DNA of 64,000 nucleotides from Rutidosis leptorrhynchoides (taxonomy: Eukaryota > Streptophyta > Magnoliopsida > Asterales > Asteraceae). A program made the translations under genes and the position numbers. Below, piece after piece: positions 11,174 through 23,151 of the stretch (position 1 is its first letter; each line of letters starts with the position of its first letter). The notes under the pieces are model-generated. The model did not search any database. It worked only from the letters and a program-made list of their open reading frames with translations, and had not been told where the DNA came from. Location of the stretch: assembly GCF_046630445.1 (NCBI RefSeq), contig NC_092341.1:290168501-290232500 (forward strand), given 5' to 3'.

Positions 11174-12417
11174 TGTAACGACCCTGGATTTTCCAACGTT
11201 TACTTATTAATATTTAATATTAATACTTGTGATTAAATGAATGTATTGTTTATGTACATTTACTTGTTACCGCGATTAACCTTGAATGCCCGAAGCGTCT
11301 TTGTGACACACAAACTTTCCACGAATGATATTTTTAAATATCATTTACATTCATGATTAAGTTTTATTAATCATTTTAATTAACTAAAGTTACTAGTTAA
11401 TTACTTGGGCTTTTATTGGATTATTATTTATTTGGACTTGGGCTTATTTATTTAACTTGTTACTTACATACATACTTGGGCTTTATATTTGTACATGGAC
11501 TTAGAAGCCCACTCTTCACACTACATGGATTAATAAGCCCATTTTATAAATGCTAGTATTACTTTCAACTTAACTAGATAGTTTAATACACATGGAATCT
11601 AGTTACATGATACTTCCCATGAAAGCACACCTATTAACCAACTTTTGAGCCATAACCATACATGAACTAGTGGACTAATCCCTCCCCCCTCTTTCCTTGC
11701 AAAACCGTCACCTAGCATGGGTAAAAGGAGAGTTTTGTTTCAAATTTTGTTTACTTACTCAATTACTTCCTCATTTCTCACACAAAAAAAAAAAATACTT
11801 GCAACTTTTCTCTCTTTTTCTCTCATCTTGTAAGTAACTTGAACAAACATTTCTCTTCTTCTTTTCTTGTAAAAACCGAAACCCAACACCCATAATCATC
11901 ATCATTTACTTACTTTGTTACTTGTTCTTTGTTGTTGTTAAATTACTTACTTTGTTAGTTGTTGTTTGTTGTTGTTGTTTACTTGCTAATTATTAAGAAT
12001 CAAACTTGTTAGTTTGATTCTTCATATCAACTTGTTCTTACAAGACATACAAGAACTAAACTCTCTAGTTTATGTTCTACACTTAATGTTGTAAAGATTG
12101 TAAGTTCATGTGTTGAAAACCATACTTGTAATTCATGTTGTAAACTTAAAAGTTTACATTCTTAAAGATCAAGACTTTGGCTTGAATCTTTAAAGTATGA
12201 ACAACAATGAACTAGTTACTTGTTTATTTAGTTTATTACTTCATTCTTGCACTTTTAAATTCATGTTTCATGTTGTTGTCGGTCAAGTGTTACTAGTTAA
12301 CTTTGATCTCATTTTTCTTGAACTAAAGTTAACCTTATAAGTTCAAGAACATGGAAGTATAACTTTTTAGTTATAACTTCATACACTTGTGTTAGATTTA
12401 ACTTAATAACTTTAGAT
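11174..12417 (+). repeat. 5' LTR of element B, first part
   Basis: Begins TGTAACGACCCTGG and matches the start of the 3' LTR at 58992. It ends in TAGAT (12413-12417), the left target-site duplication of element C. The second part resumes at 42347. Confidence 0.97.
11995..12380 (+). repeat. Array of six stem-loops in the B LTR
   Basis: Consecutive inverted repeats occur within about 390 nt: 11995-12022 (11-bp perfect stem, loop TTGTTA), 12052-12078, 12139-12158 (8-9 bp), 12162-12193, 12296-12333 (GTTAACTTT/AAAGTTAAC) and 12355-12380 (one-base bulge). The same array is kept in the 3' LTR at about 59810-60194. Confidence 0.8.
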
Positions 12418-12883
12418 TGATAATGCTAAAAATGAACATATATTTCATAGCATTATTCCCCAAGAAAGACAAGCTTTTAGTTGCAATTGTTCTATTTACA
12501 AGTGATATTCGTTTAAATATTAAAAGGTGAAGACAAAAGACAGGTTCGACGAATTGAAGACGCAAACGACCAAAAAGCTCAAAAGTACAAAATACAATCA
12601 AAGAGGTTCCAATTATTGATAAGAAACGTCTCGAAATTACAAGAGTACAAGATTCAAAATGCAAAGTACAAGATATTAAATTGTACGCAAGGACGTTCGA
12701 AAATCCGGAACCGGGACCAGAGTCAACTCTCAACGCTCGACGCAACGGACTAAAAATTACAAGTCAACTATGCACATAAATATAATATAATATTTAAATA
12801 ATTCTTAAAAATTATATACATATTATATTATTATTTAAAATCGTCGGCAAACAAAGAGCCAAGGCTGAATGAGCTGTAAAAAC

Positions 12884-12935
12884 GAACTCCGCGACTTGCG
12901 GAGTTCGAAGGCTAAAAGAACCGCGACTCGCGGAG
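12884..12935 (+). promoter_or_regulatory. GC hairpin pair in the C LTR
   Basis: GAACTCCGC-GACTT-GCGGAGTTC (12884-12906) is a perfect 9-bp stem. It is followed by GAAGGCTAAAAGAA and a second stem, CCGC-GACTC-GCGG (12921-12933). The pair lies about 20 nt upstream of the TATA box and stands out in very AT-rich DNA. The 3' LTR keeps it at 40816-40867. Confidence 0.8.
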
Positions 12936-12955
12936 CCCCAAAAAATGAAAATGCC

Positions 12956-12962
12956 TATAAAA
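12956..12962 (+). promoter_or_regulatory. TATA box of the C LTR
   Basis: CCTATAAAAGCC is a good plant core promoter and is conserved in the 3' LTR (40888-40894). It would set the U3/R boundary roughly 30 nt downstream. Confidence 0.7.
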
Positions 12963-14430
12963 GCCAACGCAGTTCGACGAATTTTATATATCAAAATATA
13001 TCCATCCATCTATCTATACGTAATATTTATATTTATAATTTATATTTTAATTTTAATTTTAATTTTAATCCTAATAATAAGGGTATGTTAGCGAATGTTG
13101 TAAGGGTGTAAGTCGAAATTCTGTCCGTGTAACGCTACGCTATTTTTAATCATTGTAAGTTATGTTCAACCTTTTTAATTTAATGTCTCGTAGCTAAGTT
13201 ATTATTATGCTTATTTAAAACGAAGTAATCATGATGTTGGGCTAATTACTAAAATTGGGTAATTGGACTTTGTACCATAATTGGGGTTTGGACAAAAGAA
13301 CGACACTTGTGGAAATTAGACTATGGGCTATTAATGGGCTTTATATTTGTTTAACTAAATGATAGTTTGTTAATTTTAATATAAAGATTTACAATTGAAC
13401 GTCCCTATAAATAACCATATACACTCAATCGGACACGATGGGCGGGGTATTTATATGTACGAATAATCGTTCATTTAACCGGACACGGGAATGGATTAAT
13501 AGCCACTAGAATTATTAAAACAGGGGTGAAATTATGTACAAGGACACTTGGCATAATTGTTAACAAAGTATTAAAATCTTGGGTTACACTCAGTCGACAT
13601 CCTGGTGTAATTATTAAACAAAGTATTAAAATCTTGTTACAGTTTAAGTCCCCAAATTAGTTGGAATATTTAACTTTGGGTATAAGGATAATTTGACGAG
13701 GACACTCGCACTTTATATTTATGACTGATGGACTGTTATGGACAAAAACCAGACGGACATATTAGATAATCCAGGACAAAGGGCAATTAACCCATGGGAA
13801 TAAAACTAAAATCAACACGTCAAACATCATGATTACGGAAGTTTAAATAAGCATAATTCTTTTATTTCATATTTAATTTCCTTTATTTTATATTTAATTG
13901 CACTTCTAATTATCGCATTTTTATTGTTATTGTATTTAATTACACTTTTAATTATCGTACTTTTTAATTATCCAAGTTTATTTTATCGCACTTTTATTAT
14001 TCGCAATTTCATTATCGTTATTTACTTTATGATTTAAATTAAGTCTTTTATTTATTTAATATTTTATATTTTGTTTTAACTGCGACTAAAGTTTTAAAAT
14101 CGACAAACCGGTCATTAAACAGTAAAAACCCCCCTTTATAATAATAATATTACTTATATATATATATATATTTGTATTTTTATAAAATTAAACTAATATA
14201 GTGTTAAGCTTTGATTAAAAGATTTTCCCTGTGGAACGAACCGGACTTACTAAAAACTACACTACTGTACGATTAGGTACACTGCCTATAAGTATTGTAG
14301 CAAGGTTTAAGTATATCCATTCTCTAAATAAATAAATATCTTGTGTAAAATTGTATCATATTTAATAGTATTTCCTTGTAAAATTTAATAACTATTTTAT
14401 ATACACCTCGCATAACATCAAATAATTTTT

Positions 14431-14447
14431 GGCGCCGCTGCCAGGAA
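14431..14447 (+). promoter_or_regulatory. Primer binding site of element C
   Basis: TGGCGCCGCTGCCAGG lies 9-10 bases after the LTR end, the usual Athila arrangement. It resembles the TGGCGCCGTTGCC type commonly assigned to tRNA-Asp, with a changed base. Confidence 0.85.
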
Positions 14448-15703
14448 AAATCTAGCTTAAAAGCCGGAAGCGCAACGCTAATATATATAAAAAAAATTTC
14501 TTATTAAGTTTTAATTAGTTTTTGTAAAATATATACTTTTTAAAATTTAAAAAATTAAAAAAATTAAAAACCAAAAAAATATATATATATAAATCTAGTT
14601 TTAAGATTTTTATTTATAAAATTATAAAGTAGTTCTATTTTTATTTTAGTTTTTAAATATAAGTTTTTATTATATAAATATTTTTATTTAAAACAGAAAA
14701 TATAAAGCATAATACAGAAAAAAAAAAACGCGTCGAATTAAAAACTGTACCAGAGTTGAATTTTAGAACCCCGCGACTCGCAGAATTTTCCTGCTTCGGG
14801 CACCGCAACTCGCGGAGCAGCCCTGACACGCGTGACAGGAACCCTAATCAGCATTAATTACGGAGTAATTATTAATTATTATTATTATTATTAACCCTAA
14901 ATTACTTATTATTATAATTAGTTTTAAGTTTCTTTTTATTTAATTTATATATTTAGTTAAATTAGTTTAATTAATGTAAAATTAATAGTTTTAATAAATA
15001 AATAATATAAAAATAATATTTTTATAAAATTGTAATTTTTACAACTTTTTGTATATTTTTATATTTTCTCCCTTTTTAATTGTTTTAGCGTAATATTTGT
15101 ATTTTTCGCTAGTTTTTAGTTTTAAACTTAGTTTTTGCCATAGTTATATTTTTATTTCTAGATTTTTAGGCTTTGCCGTAAAATCCCTTAAGTGCTTTTT
15201 CTTTAGACTAAGATTTAGGTGCTTTAGAATTTTGCGACGCCTTTTTAAGTTTTAGTTTCTTTTTAAGTTATTGCCATTTGGGATATAGTTTTACTTGTAA
15301 GATTTAATATTTTTAGACACTCTTTTTCTTTCATATTTTTATTTTTCGATCTTTTTTCGACACGCTTTTTTTTTTCTTTCTTATTTCTCGCTATTCTAGT
15401 TTTTAGGACATAGATTTTTTTTATTCTACTTCTTATCTAAATTTCTTAAAATTACGAAAATTTATTTTAAGTGGTTAAATTGATAGACATCAAAATTTTC
15501 TGGTTCGTAGTAATAGTTGGATTTGTACGTGGACCGGGTTATTGGAGCCAAACAGTCCTCAATTATATTGAAACCAAACGAATCCTGCCCCTCTGCTGCA
15601 TCTTTTGGCTATTCGAAACGTGGGCAAAATCAGAAAAGTCTATTAATTGGATAACTTATATAATTTTTCTTTCCTTTTTAAAAACTAATAGGATATTCAG
15701 TGA
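14448..15703 (+). other. Leader of element C
   Basis: Non-coding, AT-rich, over 1.2 kb long. It contains another degenerate copy of the GC hairpin pair (ACCCCGCGACTCGCAGAA at about 14768 and CACCGCAACTCGCGGAGC at 14801). No supported ORF. Confidence 0.75.
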
Positions 15704-16767
15704 ATGCACCGAGCAAGACGTTCACCACCTTTTGTACGTTCACCACCTGTAACTAGATCAAGACATTTAGCAAATATTACCGCCGTTGATTTTTCTTTAG
15801 AATCATCATCCAGTCGACCAAGTACTCCAGTTCAAATTTCCGATAATCCATTTTTTGAACCCGACCTCACAATTGAGAATCCGGAGAATATTCAGGGACG
15901 ATTCATAGATCCTGAACCACTAAACTTTCCTCCGGAACCACCAATCATTCAAACAGAGATTGTTGAGGAACGAACCATTAAATCAGAATCCTCTAGTGAT
16001 TCCGATTCAACAAATTCAATTATGGAGAATCTGGAACCTTTAAGTATGGAAGACCGAATGAGAGCTAAACGCACTGGCCAAGGTCACGCAATTACTCATC
16101 CTGACATTAATGCGCCAGATTATGAAATCAAAGGACAAATTCTACACATGGTGACTAATCAATGCCAATTTAGTGGTGCACCGAAGGAAGATCCAAATGA
16201 ACATCTTCGTACTTTTAATAGGATCTGCACTCTATTTAAAATCCGAGAAGTGGAGGATGAACAGATATATCTCATGTTATTTCCCTGGACTTTAAAGGGA
16301 GAAGCCAAAGATTGGTTGAAATCGTTACCTGAGGGGCGATTGATACATGGGACGTTTTAGTTGAAAATTTTCTTAAACAATTCTTTCCGGCATCTAAAGC
16401 CGTAAGACTTCAAGGAGAAATTGTTACGTTCACACAGAAACCGAATGAAACTCTATATGAGGCGTGGACAAGATTTGGAAAGTTATTAAGAGGATGTCCG
16501 CAACATGGTTTAGACACCTGTCAAATAGTACAAATATTCTACCAAGGATGCGACATCACTACAAGAAAAGACATCGATATATCAGCTGGTGGTTCCATTA
16601 TGAAGAAAACCGAAACTGATGCTTATAAAATTATTGATAACTCTGCTTCCCACTCACATGAGTGGGACCAAGAAAAAGATATCGTTAGATCATCTAAAGC
16701 AGCTAGAGCCGATTCTAGCCATGACTTAGATTCCATTTCCGCAAAGATAGATGCTGTCGAGAGATGA
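15704..16767 (+). pseudogene. gag: Element C gag, N-terminal and core (frameshift and stop)
   Basis: Athila gag. It starts at ATG 15704 (MHRARRSPPFVRSPP), with a Ser/Pro-rich N-terminus, then the capsid region (YEIKGQILHMVTNQCQFSG, EHLRTFNRICTLFKI, LKGEAKDWLKSLPEG). A one-base shift near 16335 moves the frame; the continuation IDTWDVLVENFLKQFFPAS and RFGKLLRGCPQHGLDTCQIV is unmistakable gag. TGA 16765-16767 then interrupts the frame just before MEKMTKDIHSI, probably from CGA. Confidence 0.9.
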
Positions 16768-17975
16768 ATGGAAAAGATGACTAAAGATATACACTCAATA
16801 CGAATTAGTTGTGAGCAGTGTGGAGGACCACATTTGACAAAAGATTGTCTCAGTATTGAATTAACAATGGAACAAAGAGAGAATATTTCATACATAAACC
16901 AAAGGCCTGGAAATAATTATCAGAATAATTATCAACCGCCAAGACTGATTTACAATCAAAACCAGAACTATAATCGAAATATTCCATACAACAACCAACA
17001 AGGTCCTAGCAATCAACAAGTATCTAACAATACTTACAATCAGCATAGACCTAATTTTCAAAACAAACCACCACAACAAACCGATGATAAAAAGCCAAAT
17101 TTAGAAGATATGATGACGAAGCCAGTTGAAACTCAAACGCAGTTTTTCACATCTCAGAAACAAACAAATGAACAAAATGCTCAAGCATTTAGAAATCAAC
17201 AAGCTTCTATTCAAAACTTGGAACAAGAAGTAAGTAACCTAGCAAGGTTAATAGGTGAAAGAAAACCGGGAAGTTTACCTAGTGATACAAATGCTAACCC
17301 CCGGAATGAAACAGCTAAAGCTATTACCACAAGAAGTGGTACAACACTTAAACCACCTGAAATACCTGTAACTTCTGATGAAGCTATTCCTACTCCACAA
17401 GAACCACAACCTGATCAAGATAAGGAAAAAGAACCGGTAGTTGAAAAGGTTAATGAAGATAACACAGTTAAGGCTAAACCTTATGTTAAACCATACCAAC
17501 CACCACTTCCTTACCCGAGTAAAATGAAGAAAGAGAAACTTGAAGCCGAGCAATCCAAATTCTTGGATATGTTTAAACAGATAAATGTAAATCTTCCTTT
17601 CATTGATGTGATTTCAGGAATGCCTAGATATGCTAAATTCTTGAAAGATCTGATCACGAATAGAAAGAAAATGGAAGAACTCTCGGCTGTTACTATGAAC
17701 GCTAATTGTTCAGCAGTGCTGTTGAATAAGATACCAGAAAAATTATCTGATCCAGGAAGTTTCACAATTCCATGTTTTCTGGGTAGTCTTAGTTCAATAG
17801 AAGCATTAGCAGACTTAGGTTCTAGTATAAATCTAATGCCGTATTCACTATACGCTAAACTAGACCTTGGAGAATTGAAACCAACAAGAATAAGTATACA
17901 ACTAGCCGATCGATCAATAAAATATCCTAGAGGGATAATGGAGAACATGCTAGTTAAAGTTGGTACTTTAGTATT
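16768..17975 (+). CDS. Element C gag zinc knuckle and protease
   Basis: Same frame as the end of gag. It contains a zinc knuckle CEQCGGPHLTKDC, an Asn/Gln-rich linker, and a Glu/Pro/Lys-rich region. The retropepsin follows with its active site in ALADLGSSINLMPYSLY near 17815. The frame is lost at about 17975, where one base is missing; the next frame continues at DMEED. Confidence 0.9.
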
Positions 17976-18785
17976 TCGTAGATTTTGTTGTTCTGGACAT
18001 GGAAGAAGATTCTCAAGTTCCTCTCATATTAAGAAGACCATTCTTAAACACGGCTAAAGCAATGATAGACGTGTTCGGTAAGAAATTGACCCTAAATATA
18101 GAGGACGAGAGTGTTACCTTTTCAGTTGATAGAGCAATGCAACAACCGCAATCTGCAGATGATACATGTTATTATATTCAAACTATAGATTCACATGCAG
18201 AATTGTTAGAAGAATTTCCAGAATTACAAGGAACAGGAGAATGTTCTTTAGGAGAAGGTACTGAACCAATTGATGAAGCTGAAATGTTAGCTACACTTAT
18301 AGCTAATGGATATGAACCAACAATAGAAGAAATTCAAATGCTAAAAGAAGAAGACAGATATCGATATAAATCATCGATAGAAGAACCTCCGACATTAGAG
18401 TTAAAGCCACTTCCAAACCATTTGGAATACGCTTATTTACATGGTAAATCTGAATTACCTGTAATAATATCGTCTTCTCTTACTGAAAATGAGAAATCAC
18501 AACTCATTTATGTGTTAAAAGCTCATAAACCAGCCATTGCATGGAAGATTCATGATATTAAAGGAATAAGTCCTTCGTATTGCACACATAAAATCCTTAT
18601 GGAAGAAGGTCATAAAACGTATGTGCAACGCCAATGAGGACTAAATCCGAATATGCAAGATGTTGTTAAAAAAGAAATAATTAAACTGCTAGATGCAGGT
18701 TTAATATATCCAATTTCTGATAGTCCATGGGTAAGCCCAGTTCAATGCGTGCCTAAGAAGGGTGGCATGACTGTCATTACAAATG
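17976..18785 (+). pseudogene. Element C protease end and pol linker
   Basis: Frame 2 continuation: VPLILRRPFLNTAKAMID is the conserved end of the Athila protease. A linker leads to the region before RT (VLKAHKPAIAWKIHDIKGI). TGA 18635-18637 breaks it before LNPNMQDVVKKE, and an extra A in an eight-A run at about 18784-18791 shifts the frame again just inside RT. Confidence 0.88.
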
Positions 18786-20206
18786 AAAAAAAATGAGCTT
18801 ATTCCTACTAGGACTGTAACAGGATGGCGTGTATGTATTGATTATAGAAAATTAAATGACGCCACCAGAAAAGATCACTTTCCCTTACCTTTCATTGATC
18901 AAATGTTGGAAAGATTAGCCGGAAATAGTTATTATTGTTTTCTTGATGGATTTTCTGGATATTTTCAAATTCCAATAGCACCCGAAGATCAAGAGAAAAC
19001 TACGTTCACGTGCCCTTATGGTACTTTTGCTTACAAACGCATGCCATTTGGACTTTGCAACGCCCCTGCAACCTTTCAAAGGTGTATGATGGCAATTTTT
19101 CACAACATGATAGAAGAATGCATGGAAGTTTTTATGGATGACTTTTCAGTCTTCGGTGATACATTTGAAACATGTCTAGCTAATCTTGAACGAATGCTTA
19201 TTAGATGCGAACAATCAAATCTAGTTCTTAATTGAGAGAAATGCCATTTTATGGTTAAAGAAGGCATCGTTCTTGGACATAAAATCTCAAAGGAAGGAAT
19301 TGAAGTGGATAGAGCTAAAGTAGATGTAATTGCTAAACTTCCACATCCCACCAATATTATAGGAGTTAGGAGTTTTCTAGGGCATGCCGGTTTTTACCGA
19401 CGTTTCATAAAAGATTTTTCTAAAATTGCCACTCCTATGAATAAACTCCTAGAAAAGGATGCTCCATTCATCTTTTCAGATGAATGTATCAAATCTTTTA
19501 ATATTCTTAAAGAGAAACTCACTAATGCGCCGATCATGATAACACCAAATTGGAATCTACCATTTGAACTAATGTGCGATGCAAGTGATTTTGCAATGGG
19601 AGCCGTTTTAGGACAAAGGATTGAAAAACGATTTCAACCTATATATTATGCTAGTAAGACGTTACAAGGAGCACAAACAAATTACACAACTACTGAAAAA
19701 GAACTCCTTGCTATTGTCTTTGCTTTTGACAAATTTTGATCATATCTCGTTCTAGCAAAAACGGTGGTCTATACCGACCATTCTGCTCTTAGATACCTAT
19801 TTTCGAAACAAGATGCCAAACCAAGATTAATCCGTTGGATCTTACTCTTACAAGAATTCGATATTGAAATTCGAGATAAAAGAGGAGCAGAAAATCTCGC
19901 CGCTGATCATCTTTCTCGTCTTGAAAATCCTGAATTAGAAGTTCTAAATGAATCGGCCATACAAGACAACTTTCCCGATGAATATCTATTGAAGATAGAT
20001 TATAATGAAATTCCATGGTTTGCAGACTATGCAAACTATTTAGTATGTGGATTCCTTGAAAAAGGATTATCGTACCAAAAATGAAAGAAATTCTTCAGTG
20101 ATATAAAACACTATTTTTGGGAAGATCCACATCTATTTAAAAGTTGTCCAGATGGAATAATACTCCGATGTGTATTCGGAGATGAAGCTAGTAAAATTTT
20201 AAACCA
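18786..20206 (+). pseudogene. Element C reverse transcriptase and RNase H (three nonsense mutations)
   Basis: RT shows GWRVCIDYRKLNDATRKDHF, PFGLCNAPATFQRCM and the catalytic FMDD near 19130. RNase H shows MCDASDFAMGAVLG and [12 protein letters not shown]. Stops are TGA 19233 (where Trp is expected in LNWEKCHF), TGA 19737 (Arg expected, DKFRSYLV) and TGA 20082 (Trp expected). The frame otherwise runs without breaks to the 56-bp duplication at 20192. Confidence 0.92.
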
Positions 20207-20303
20207 TTGTCACACAGGACCAACATGAGGGCATTATGGGCCTCAACTAAAATTTTAAACCATTGTCACAAAGGACCAACAGGAGGGCATTATGGGCCTC
20301 AAC
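20192..20303 (+). repeat. 56-bp tandem duplication in C integrase
   Basis: Two copies of a 56-bp unit start at 20192 and 20248 (TAAAATTTTAAACCATTGTC...). The copies differ at a few bases, including GGA versus TGA after CCAACA. Since 56 is not a multiple of three, the duplication shifts the frame within the integrase zinc finger. Confidence 0.93.
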
Positions 20304-21361
20304 TAACAGCAAAAAAAGTTTATGAAGCTGGATTCTATTGGCCTACAATTTACAAAGACGCGCACCTTCTTTGCAAATCCTGTGATGCATGTCAAAGGGC
20401 CGGAAAAATAAATCAACGTGATGAAATGCCACAAAATGTCATCCAAGTATGTGAAGTATTTGACATTTGGGGTATTGACTTTATGGGTCCATTTCCAAAA
20501 TCTCATAATAATCTCTACATTCTCGTTGCCATTGATTATGTATCTAAATGGGCGGAAGCACAAGCTCTCCCAACTAATGATGCACGAGTTGTAGTCAACT
20601 TTTTAAAACGTTTTTTTGCAAGGTTTGGAACACTGAAAGCTTTAATAAGTGATCGGGGTACTCATTTCTGTAATAATCAACTTGAGAAAGTTCTTAAAAG
20701 ATATGGAGTAACTCATAAAATCTCCACCGCATATCATCCACAAACAAGTGGACAAGTTGAAAATACCAACCGAGCTTTAAAACGTATTCTAGAGAAAATC
20801 GTAGGATCAAATCCGAAGGAATGGTCCATTAAATTGGAGGATGCACTCTGGACTTTTAAAACAGCCTACAAAACTCCAATTGGAACCACACCTTTTAGAC
20901 TTGTTTATGGAAAAGCATGTCATCTTCCTGTAGAAATTGAACACAAAGCATTTTGGGCTTTGAAGACATGTAATCTTGATATACATGAAGCTGGACGTCT
21001 ACGATTAAATCAACTAAACGAATTAGAAGAATTAAGACATGAAGCATACAAAAATTCTTTAATCTATAAAGAAAGAACGAAGAAATGGCATGATAAAAGA
21101 ATCAGAAGTTTAAAAGAATTTAAAGAAGGAGACAGAGTTCTTCTTTTCAATTCACGATTCAAGCTATTTCCTGGAAAATTGAAATCAAGATGGTCTGGAC
21201 CATTCATAGTCAAAAGAGTTTTCCCATACGGAACGATAGAATTAATAAATTCAAATGGGATTGAATTTAAAGTTAATGGTCACAGAGTTAAACACTACAT
21301 AGATAGTCCAATGGAAGTTGACAACGAAGTTAATCACAATTTCGATACCACAGCTAACTAA
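20248..21361 (+). CDS. Element C integrase
   Basis: Joins viral DNA to host DNA. The second duplicated copy feeds the HHCC finger ([14 protein letters not shown], then [11 protein letters not shown]). The catalytic core has D in [13 protein letters not shown] in LISDRGTHF and E in [10 protein letters not shown], with exactly 35 residues between the last two (DD35E). The C-terminus has the [20 protein letters not shown] motif of Athila. It ends at TAA 21359-21361. This domain is intact apart from the upstream shift. Confidence 0.93.
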
Positions 21362-21533
21362 GTGTGGGGAGAATCAAGTCTTTAAAGGATAATATGTATT
21401 TCTGTTAGAGTTAGATTGTCTGTTTTCGTGTAGTTCTCGAAAATAGAACCCGAATGGTCTTTCCCTAGCAGACCCTAAAGAACTAGTCTTCTCCCCCCAT
21501 TCTGAATTTTTATTTTTTTTAGGTTTTTACGAA

Positions 21534-21950
21534 ATGAAGACTGTCTGTGAACTAAACCATGGTCTAATGCTACACGCTTTGATCACTAAACGTAATAATG
21601 ACACACTACCGAGTGAAATAGTATCTGTAATCAGAGAAAGATTGGACGGAGTAAGAAAAGAATCCAGATGCGAAGATAATAAGTTACAATTTGGTAAAGG
21701 AAAATCAAAATCCGCAGCGAAAAGAAGAGCACGACACCTTGAAAGATGTCACAAATGCGGAAAATGGTCACATGGAGGTAAATGTTCAAATAATCAAACC
21801 TATTCAAATACCGAATTTGTTACTTTATGCAGAGACGGACCGTTCATATGTTTAGAAGAAAAAACACTGAATGCTCGAGGTTACGCCTATGTAGCCATGG
21901 AAAACCAATTAAACCGACTATCTTATGAATGGGATAGATCATATAACTAA
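21534..21950 (+). CDS. Small basic zinc-knuckle ORF between integrase and the env-position gene of C
   Basis: 138 residues, intact, starting MKTVCELNHGLMLH. A Lys/Arg-rich stretch (KGKSKSAAKRRARHLER) leads straight into CHKCGKWSHGGKC, a C-x2-C-x4-H-x3-C knuckle-like motif. It lies 172 nt after the integrase stop, in a position where typical gypsy elements have no gene. A nucleic-acid-binding role is inferred from the motif alone. It could be a gag-derived duplicate or an accessory protein. Confidence 0.7.
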   Translation: MKTVCELNHGLMLHALITKRNNDTLPSEIVSVIRERLDGVRKESRCEDNKLQFGKGKSKSAAKRRARHLERCHKCGKWSHGGKCSNNQTYSNTEFVTLCRDGPFICLEEKTLNARGYAYVAMENQLNRLSYEWDRSYN

Positions 21951-22419
21951 GAATACTATCTCACAGGTAAGTCTGTACAGTTTTTTGTTTTTATTTTTAT
22001 TTTTATTTTTAACCTTTTGATAATAAACGCTAATTTGTTCGCTATAAAGTATTAAATTGGTATTGAATAAAATTAGGTTTGGCGACCGAAATTATTGATA
22101 TCATACAAAAATTTATTACATCACTGCGAAATTTAACGTTTATTCTTAAAGTATAAATATCTTTACTCAATCAACCCAAAATATTTCAAAAATTCGTCAT
22201 GAGTTAAATTAGGTTATGGAATCGAAATTACTTTACCGAAAAGAGGGGCGCATATTTTTGATAATATTTGATTGATTAAAGTGGGATAAAAAGCCAAAAA
22301 GATTTTTAATTTTATTTTTACCATGTTTTTAAAATTAATATATAAATCTTAAATTAATATTGTAAACTTTGTAAAAATAATATATTTAAAATTGTAAATA
22401 TTTGAAAAATATAATATAA

Positions 22420-22590
22420 GTTTGGTGTGACTTTATAATATGAATTTTTAAATTAAGTTTGGTGTGAATTTTTAATTTTTAAAATATGAATTTTTAATTT
22501 TATGCATTTCAAATTTTAAGTTTGGTGTGAATTTTTAATATTAATTTTGAATTTTATGTATTTTTAATTTAAGTTGGTGTGAATTTAAAA
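22420..22590 (+). repeat. Short direct repeats (AAGTTTGGTGTGAATTTTTAAT)
   Basis: Four imperfect copies of AAGTTTGGTGTGA.TTT spaced by AT-rich sequence within about 170 bp, inside the non-coding stretch between integrase and the env-position gene of C. Confidence 0.75.
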
Positions 22591-22947
22591 ACAAAAATTT
22601 ACTTTATCTCATTAAGTTAAAAATATGATTTTTAAAATTCGTCGTAAGTTGAAGACTAGGTCGTTGAACCGAATTTTCTTTATCCGAGGGAGGGACGAGA
22701 ACTTTTATTATCATTATTTTTAATCTTATTGAATTAAAGTATGCCAAAAACATTAAAAAAAACCCCCAAAAATCTTAGCTTTTAAAACAATCGCTACAAA
22801 AAGATAAATTTTAAAATTTGTCGAAGGACGGACTAGGACATCGATCCGAAACGACCTCGTCCTAAATAACAAGGGAAACAAAATTTTAAAATTAATTACT
22901 TAATTGTTTTAATTAGTATAAGATGTTTAAAAAAAAAAAAAAAATAC

Positions 22948-23001
22948 AAACTCCGCAACTCGCGGAGTTTGAAGGGTAAAAATACCACGACTCTCGGAGG
23001 G
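22948..23001 (+). promoter_or_regulatory. GC hairpin pair upstream of the C env-position gene
   Basis: AAACTCCGC-AACTC-GCGGAGTTT (22948-22970) is a perfect 9-bp stem. It is followed by GAAGGGTAAAAATA and a degenerate second half, CCACGACTCTCGGAGGGACC. Arrangement and spacer match the LTR module at 12884, which sits just upstream of the TATA box. Here it lies about 150 nt upstream of the first exon of the env-position gene. Confidence 0.65.
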
Positions 23002-23151
23002 ACCAAAACCTAGAAAAAAATAAAAACGTAAACTGATCAGTCCACACACCACACCACAAAAATACTGCGAAATAACACCCGAAAAAACCCGAGAAAACAC
23101 TCCCAAATTCACAATTTTTCACCGTTAATCATCAAATCTTTTACTAAAATC

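Larger units (their letters stand above)
12418..14420 (+). repeat. 5' LTR of element C
   Basis: 2,003 bp from TGATAATGC to CATAACATCA. It matches 40350-42346 with about 1.6% substitutions by eye. It contains paired GC hairpins and a TATA box. Confidence 0.97.
21951..23151 (+). other. Non-coding stretch upstream of the C env-position gene
   Basis: AT-rich. It contains the short repeats at 22420-22590, three degenerate copies of a longer motif (ATTCGTC.T.AGTT...ATCGAA, near 22190, 22640 and 22815), and the GC hairpin module at 22948. No ORF supported. Confidence 0.6.
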
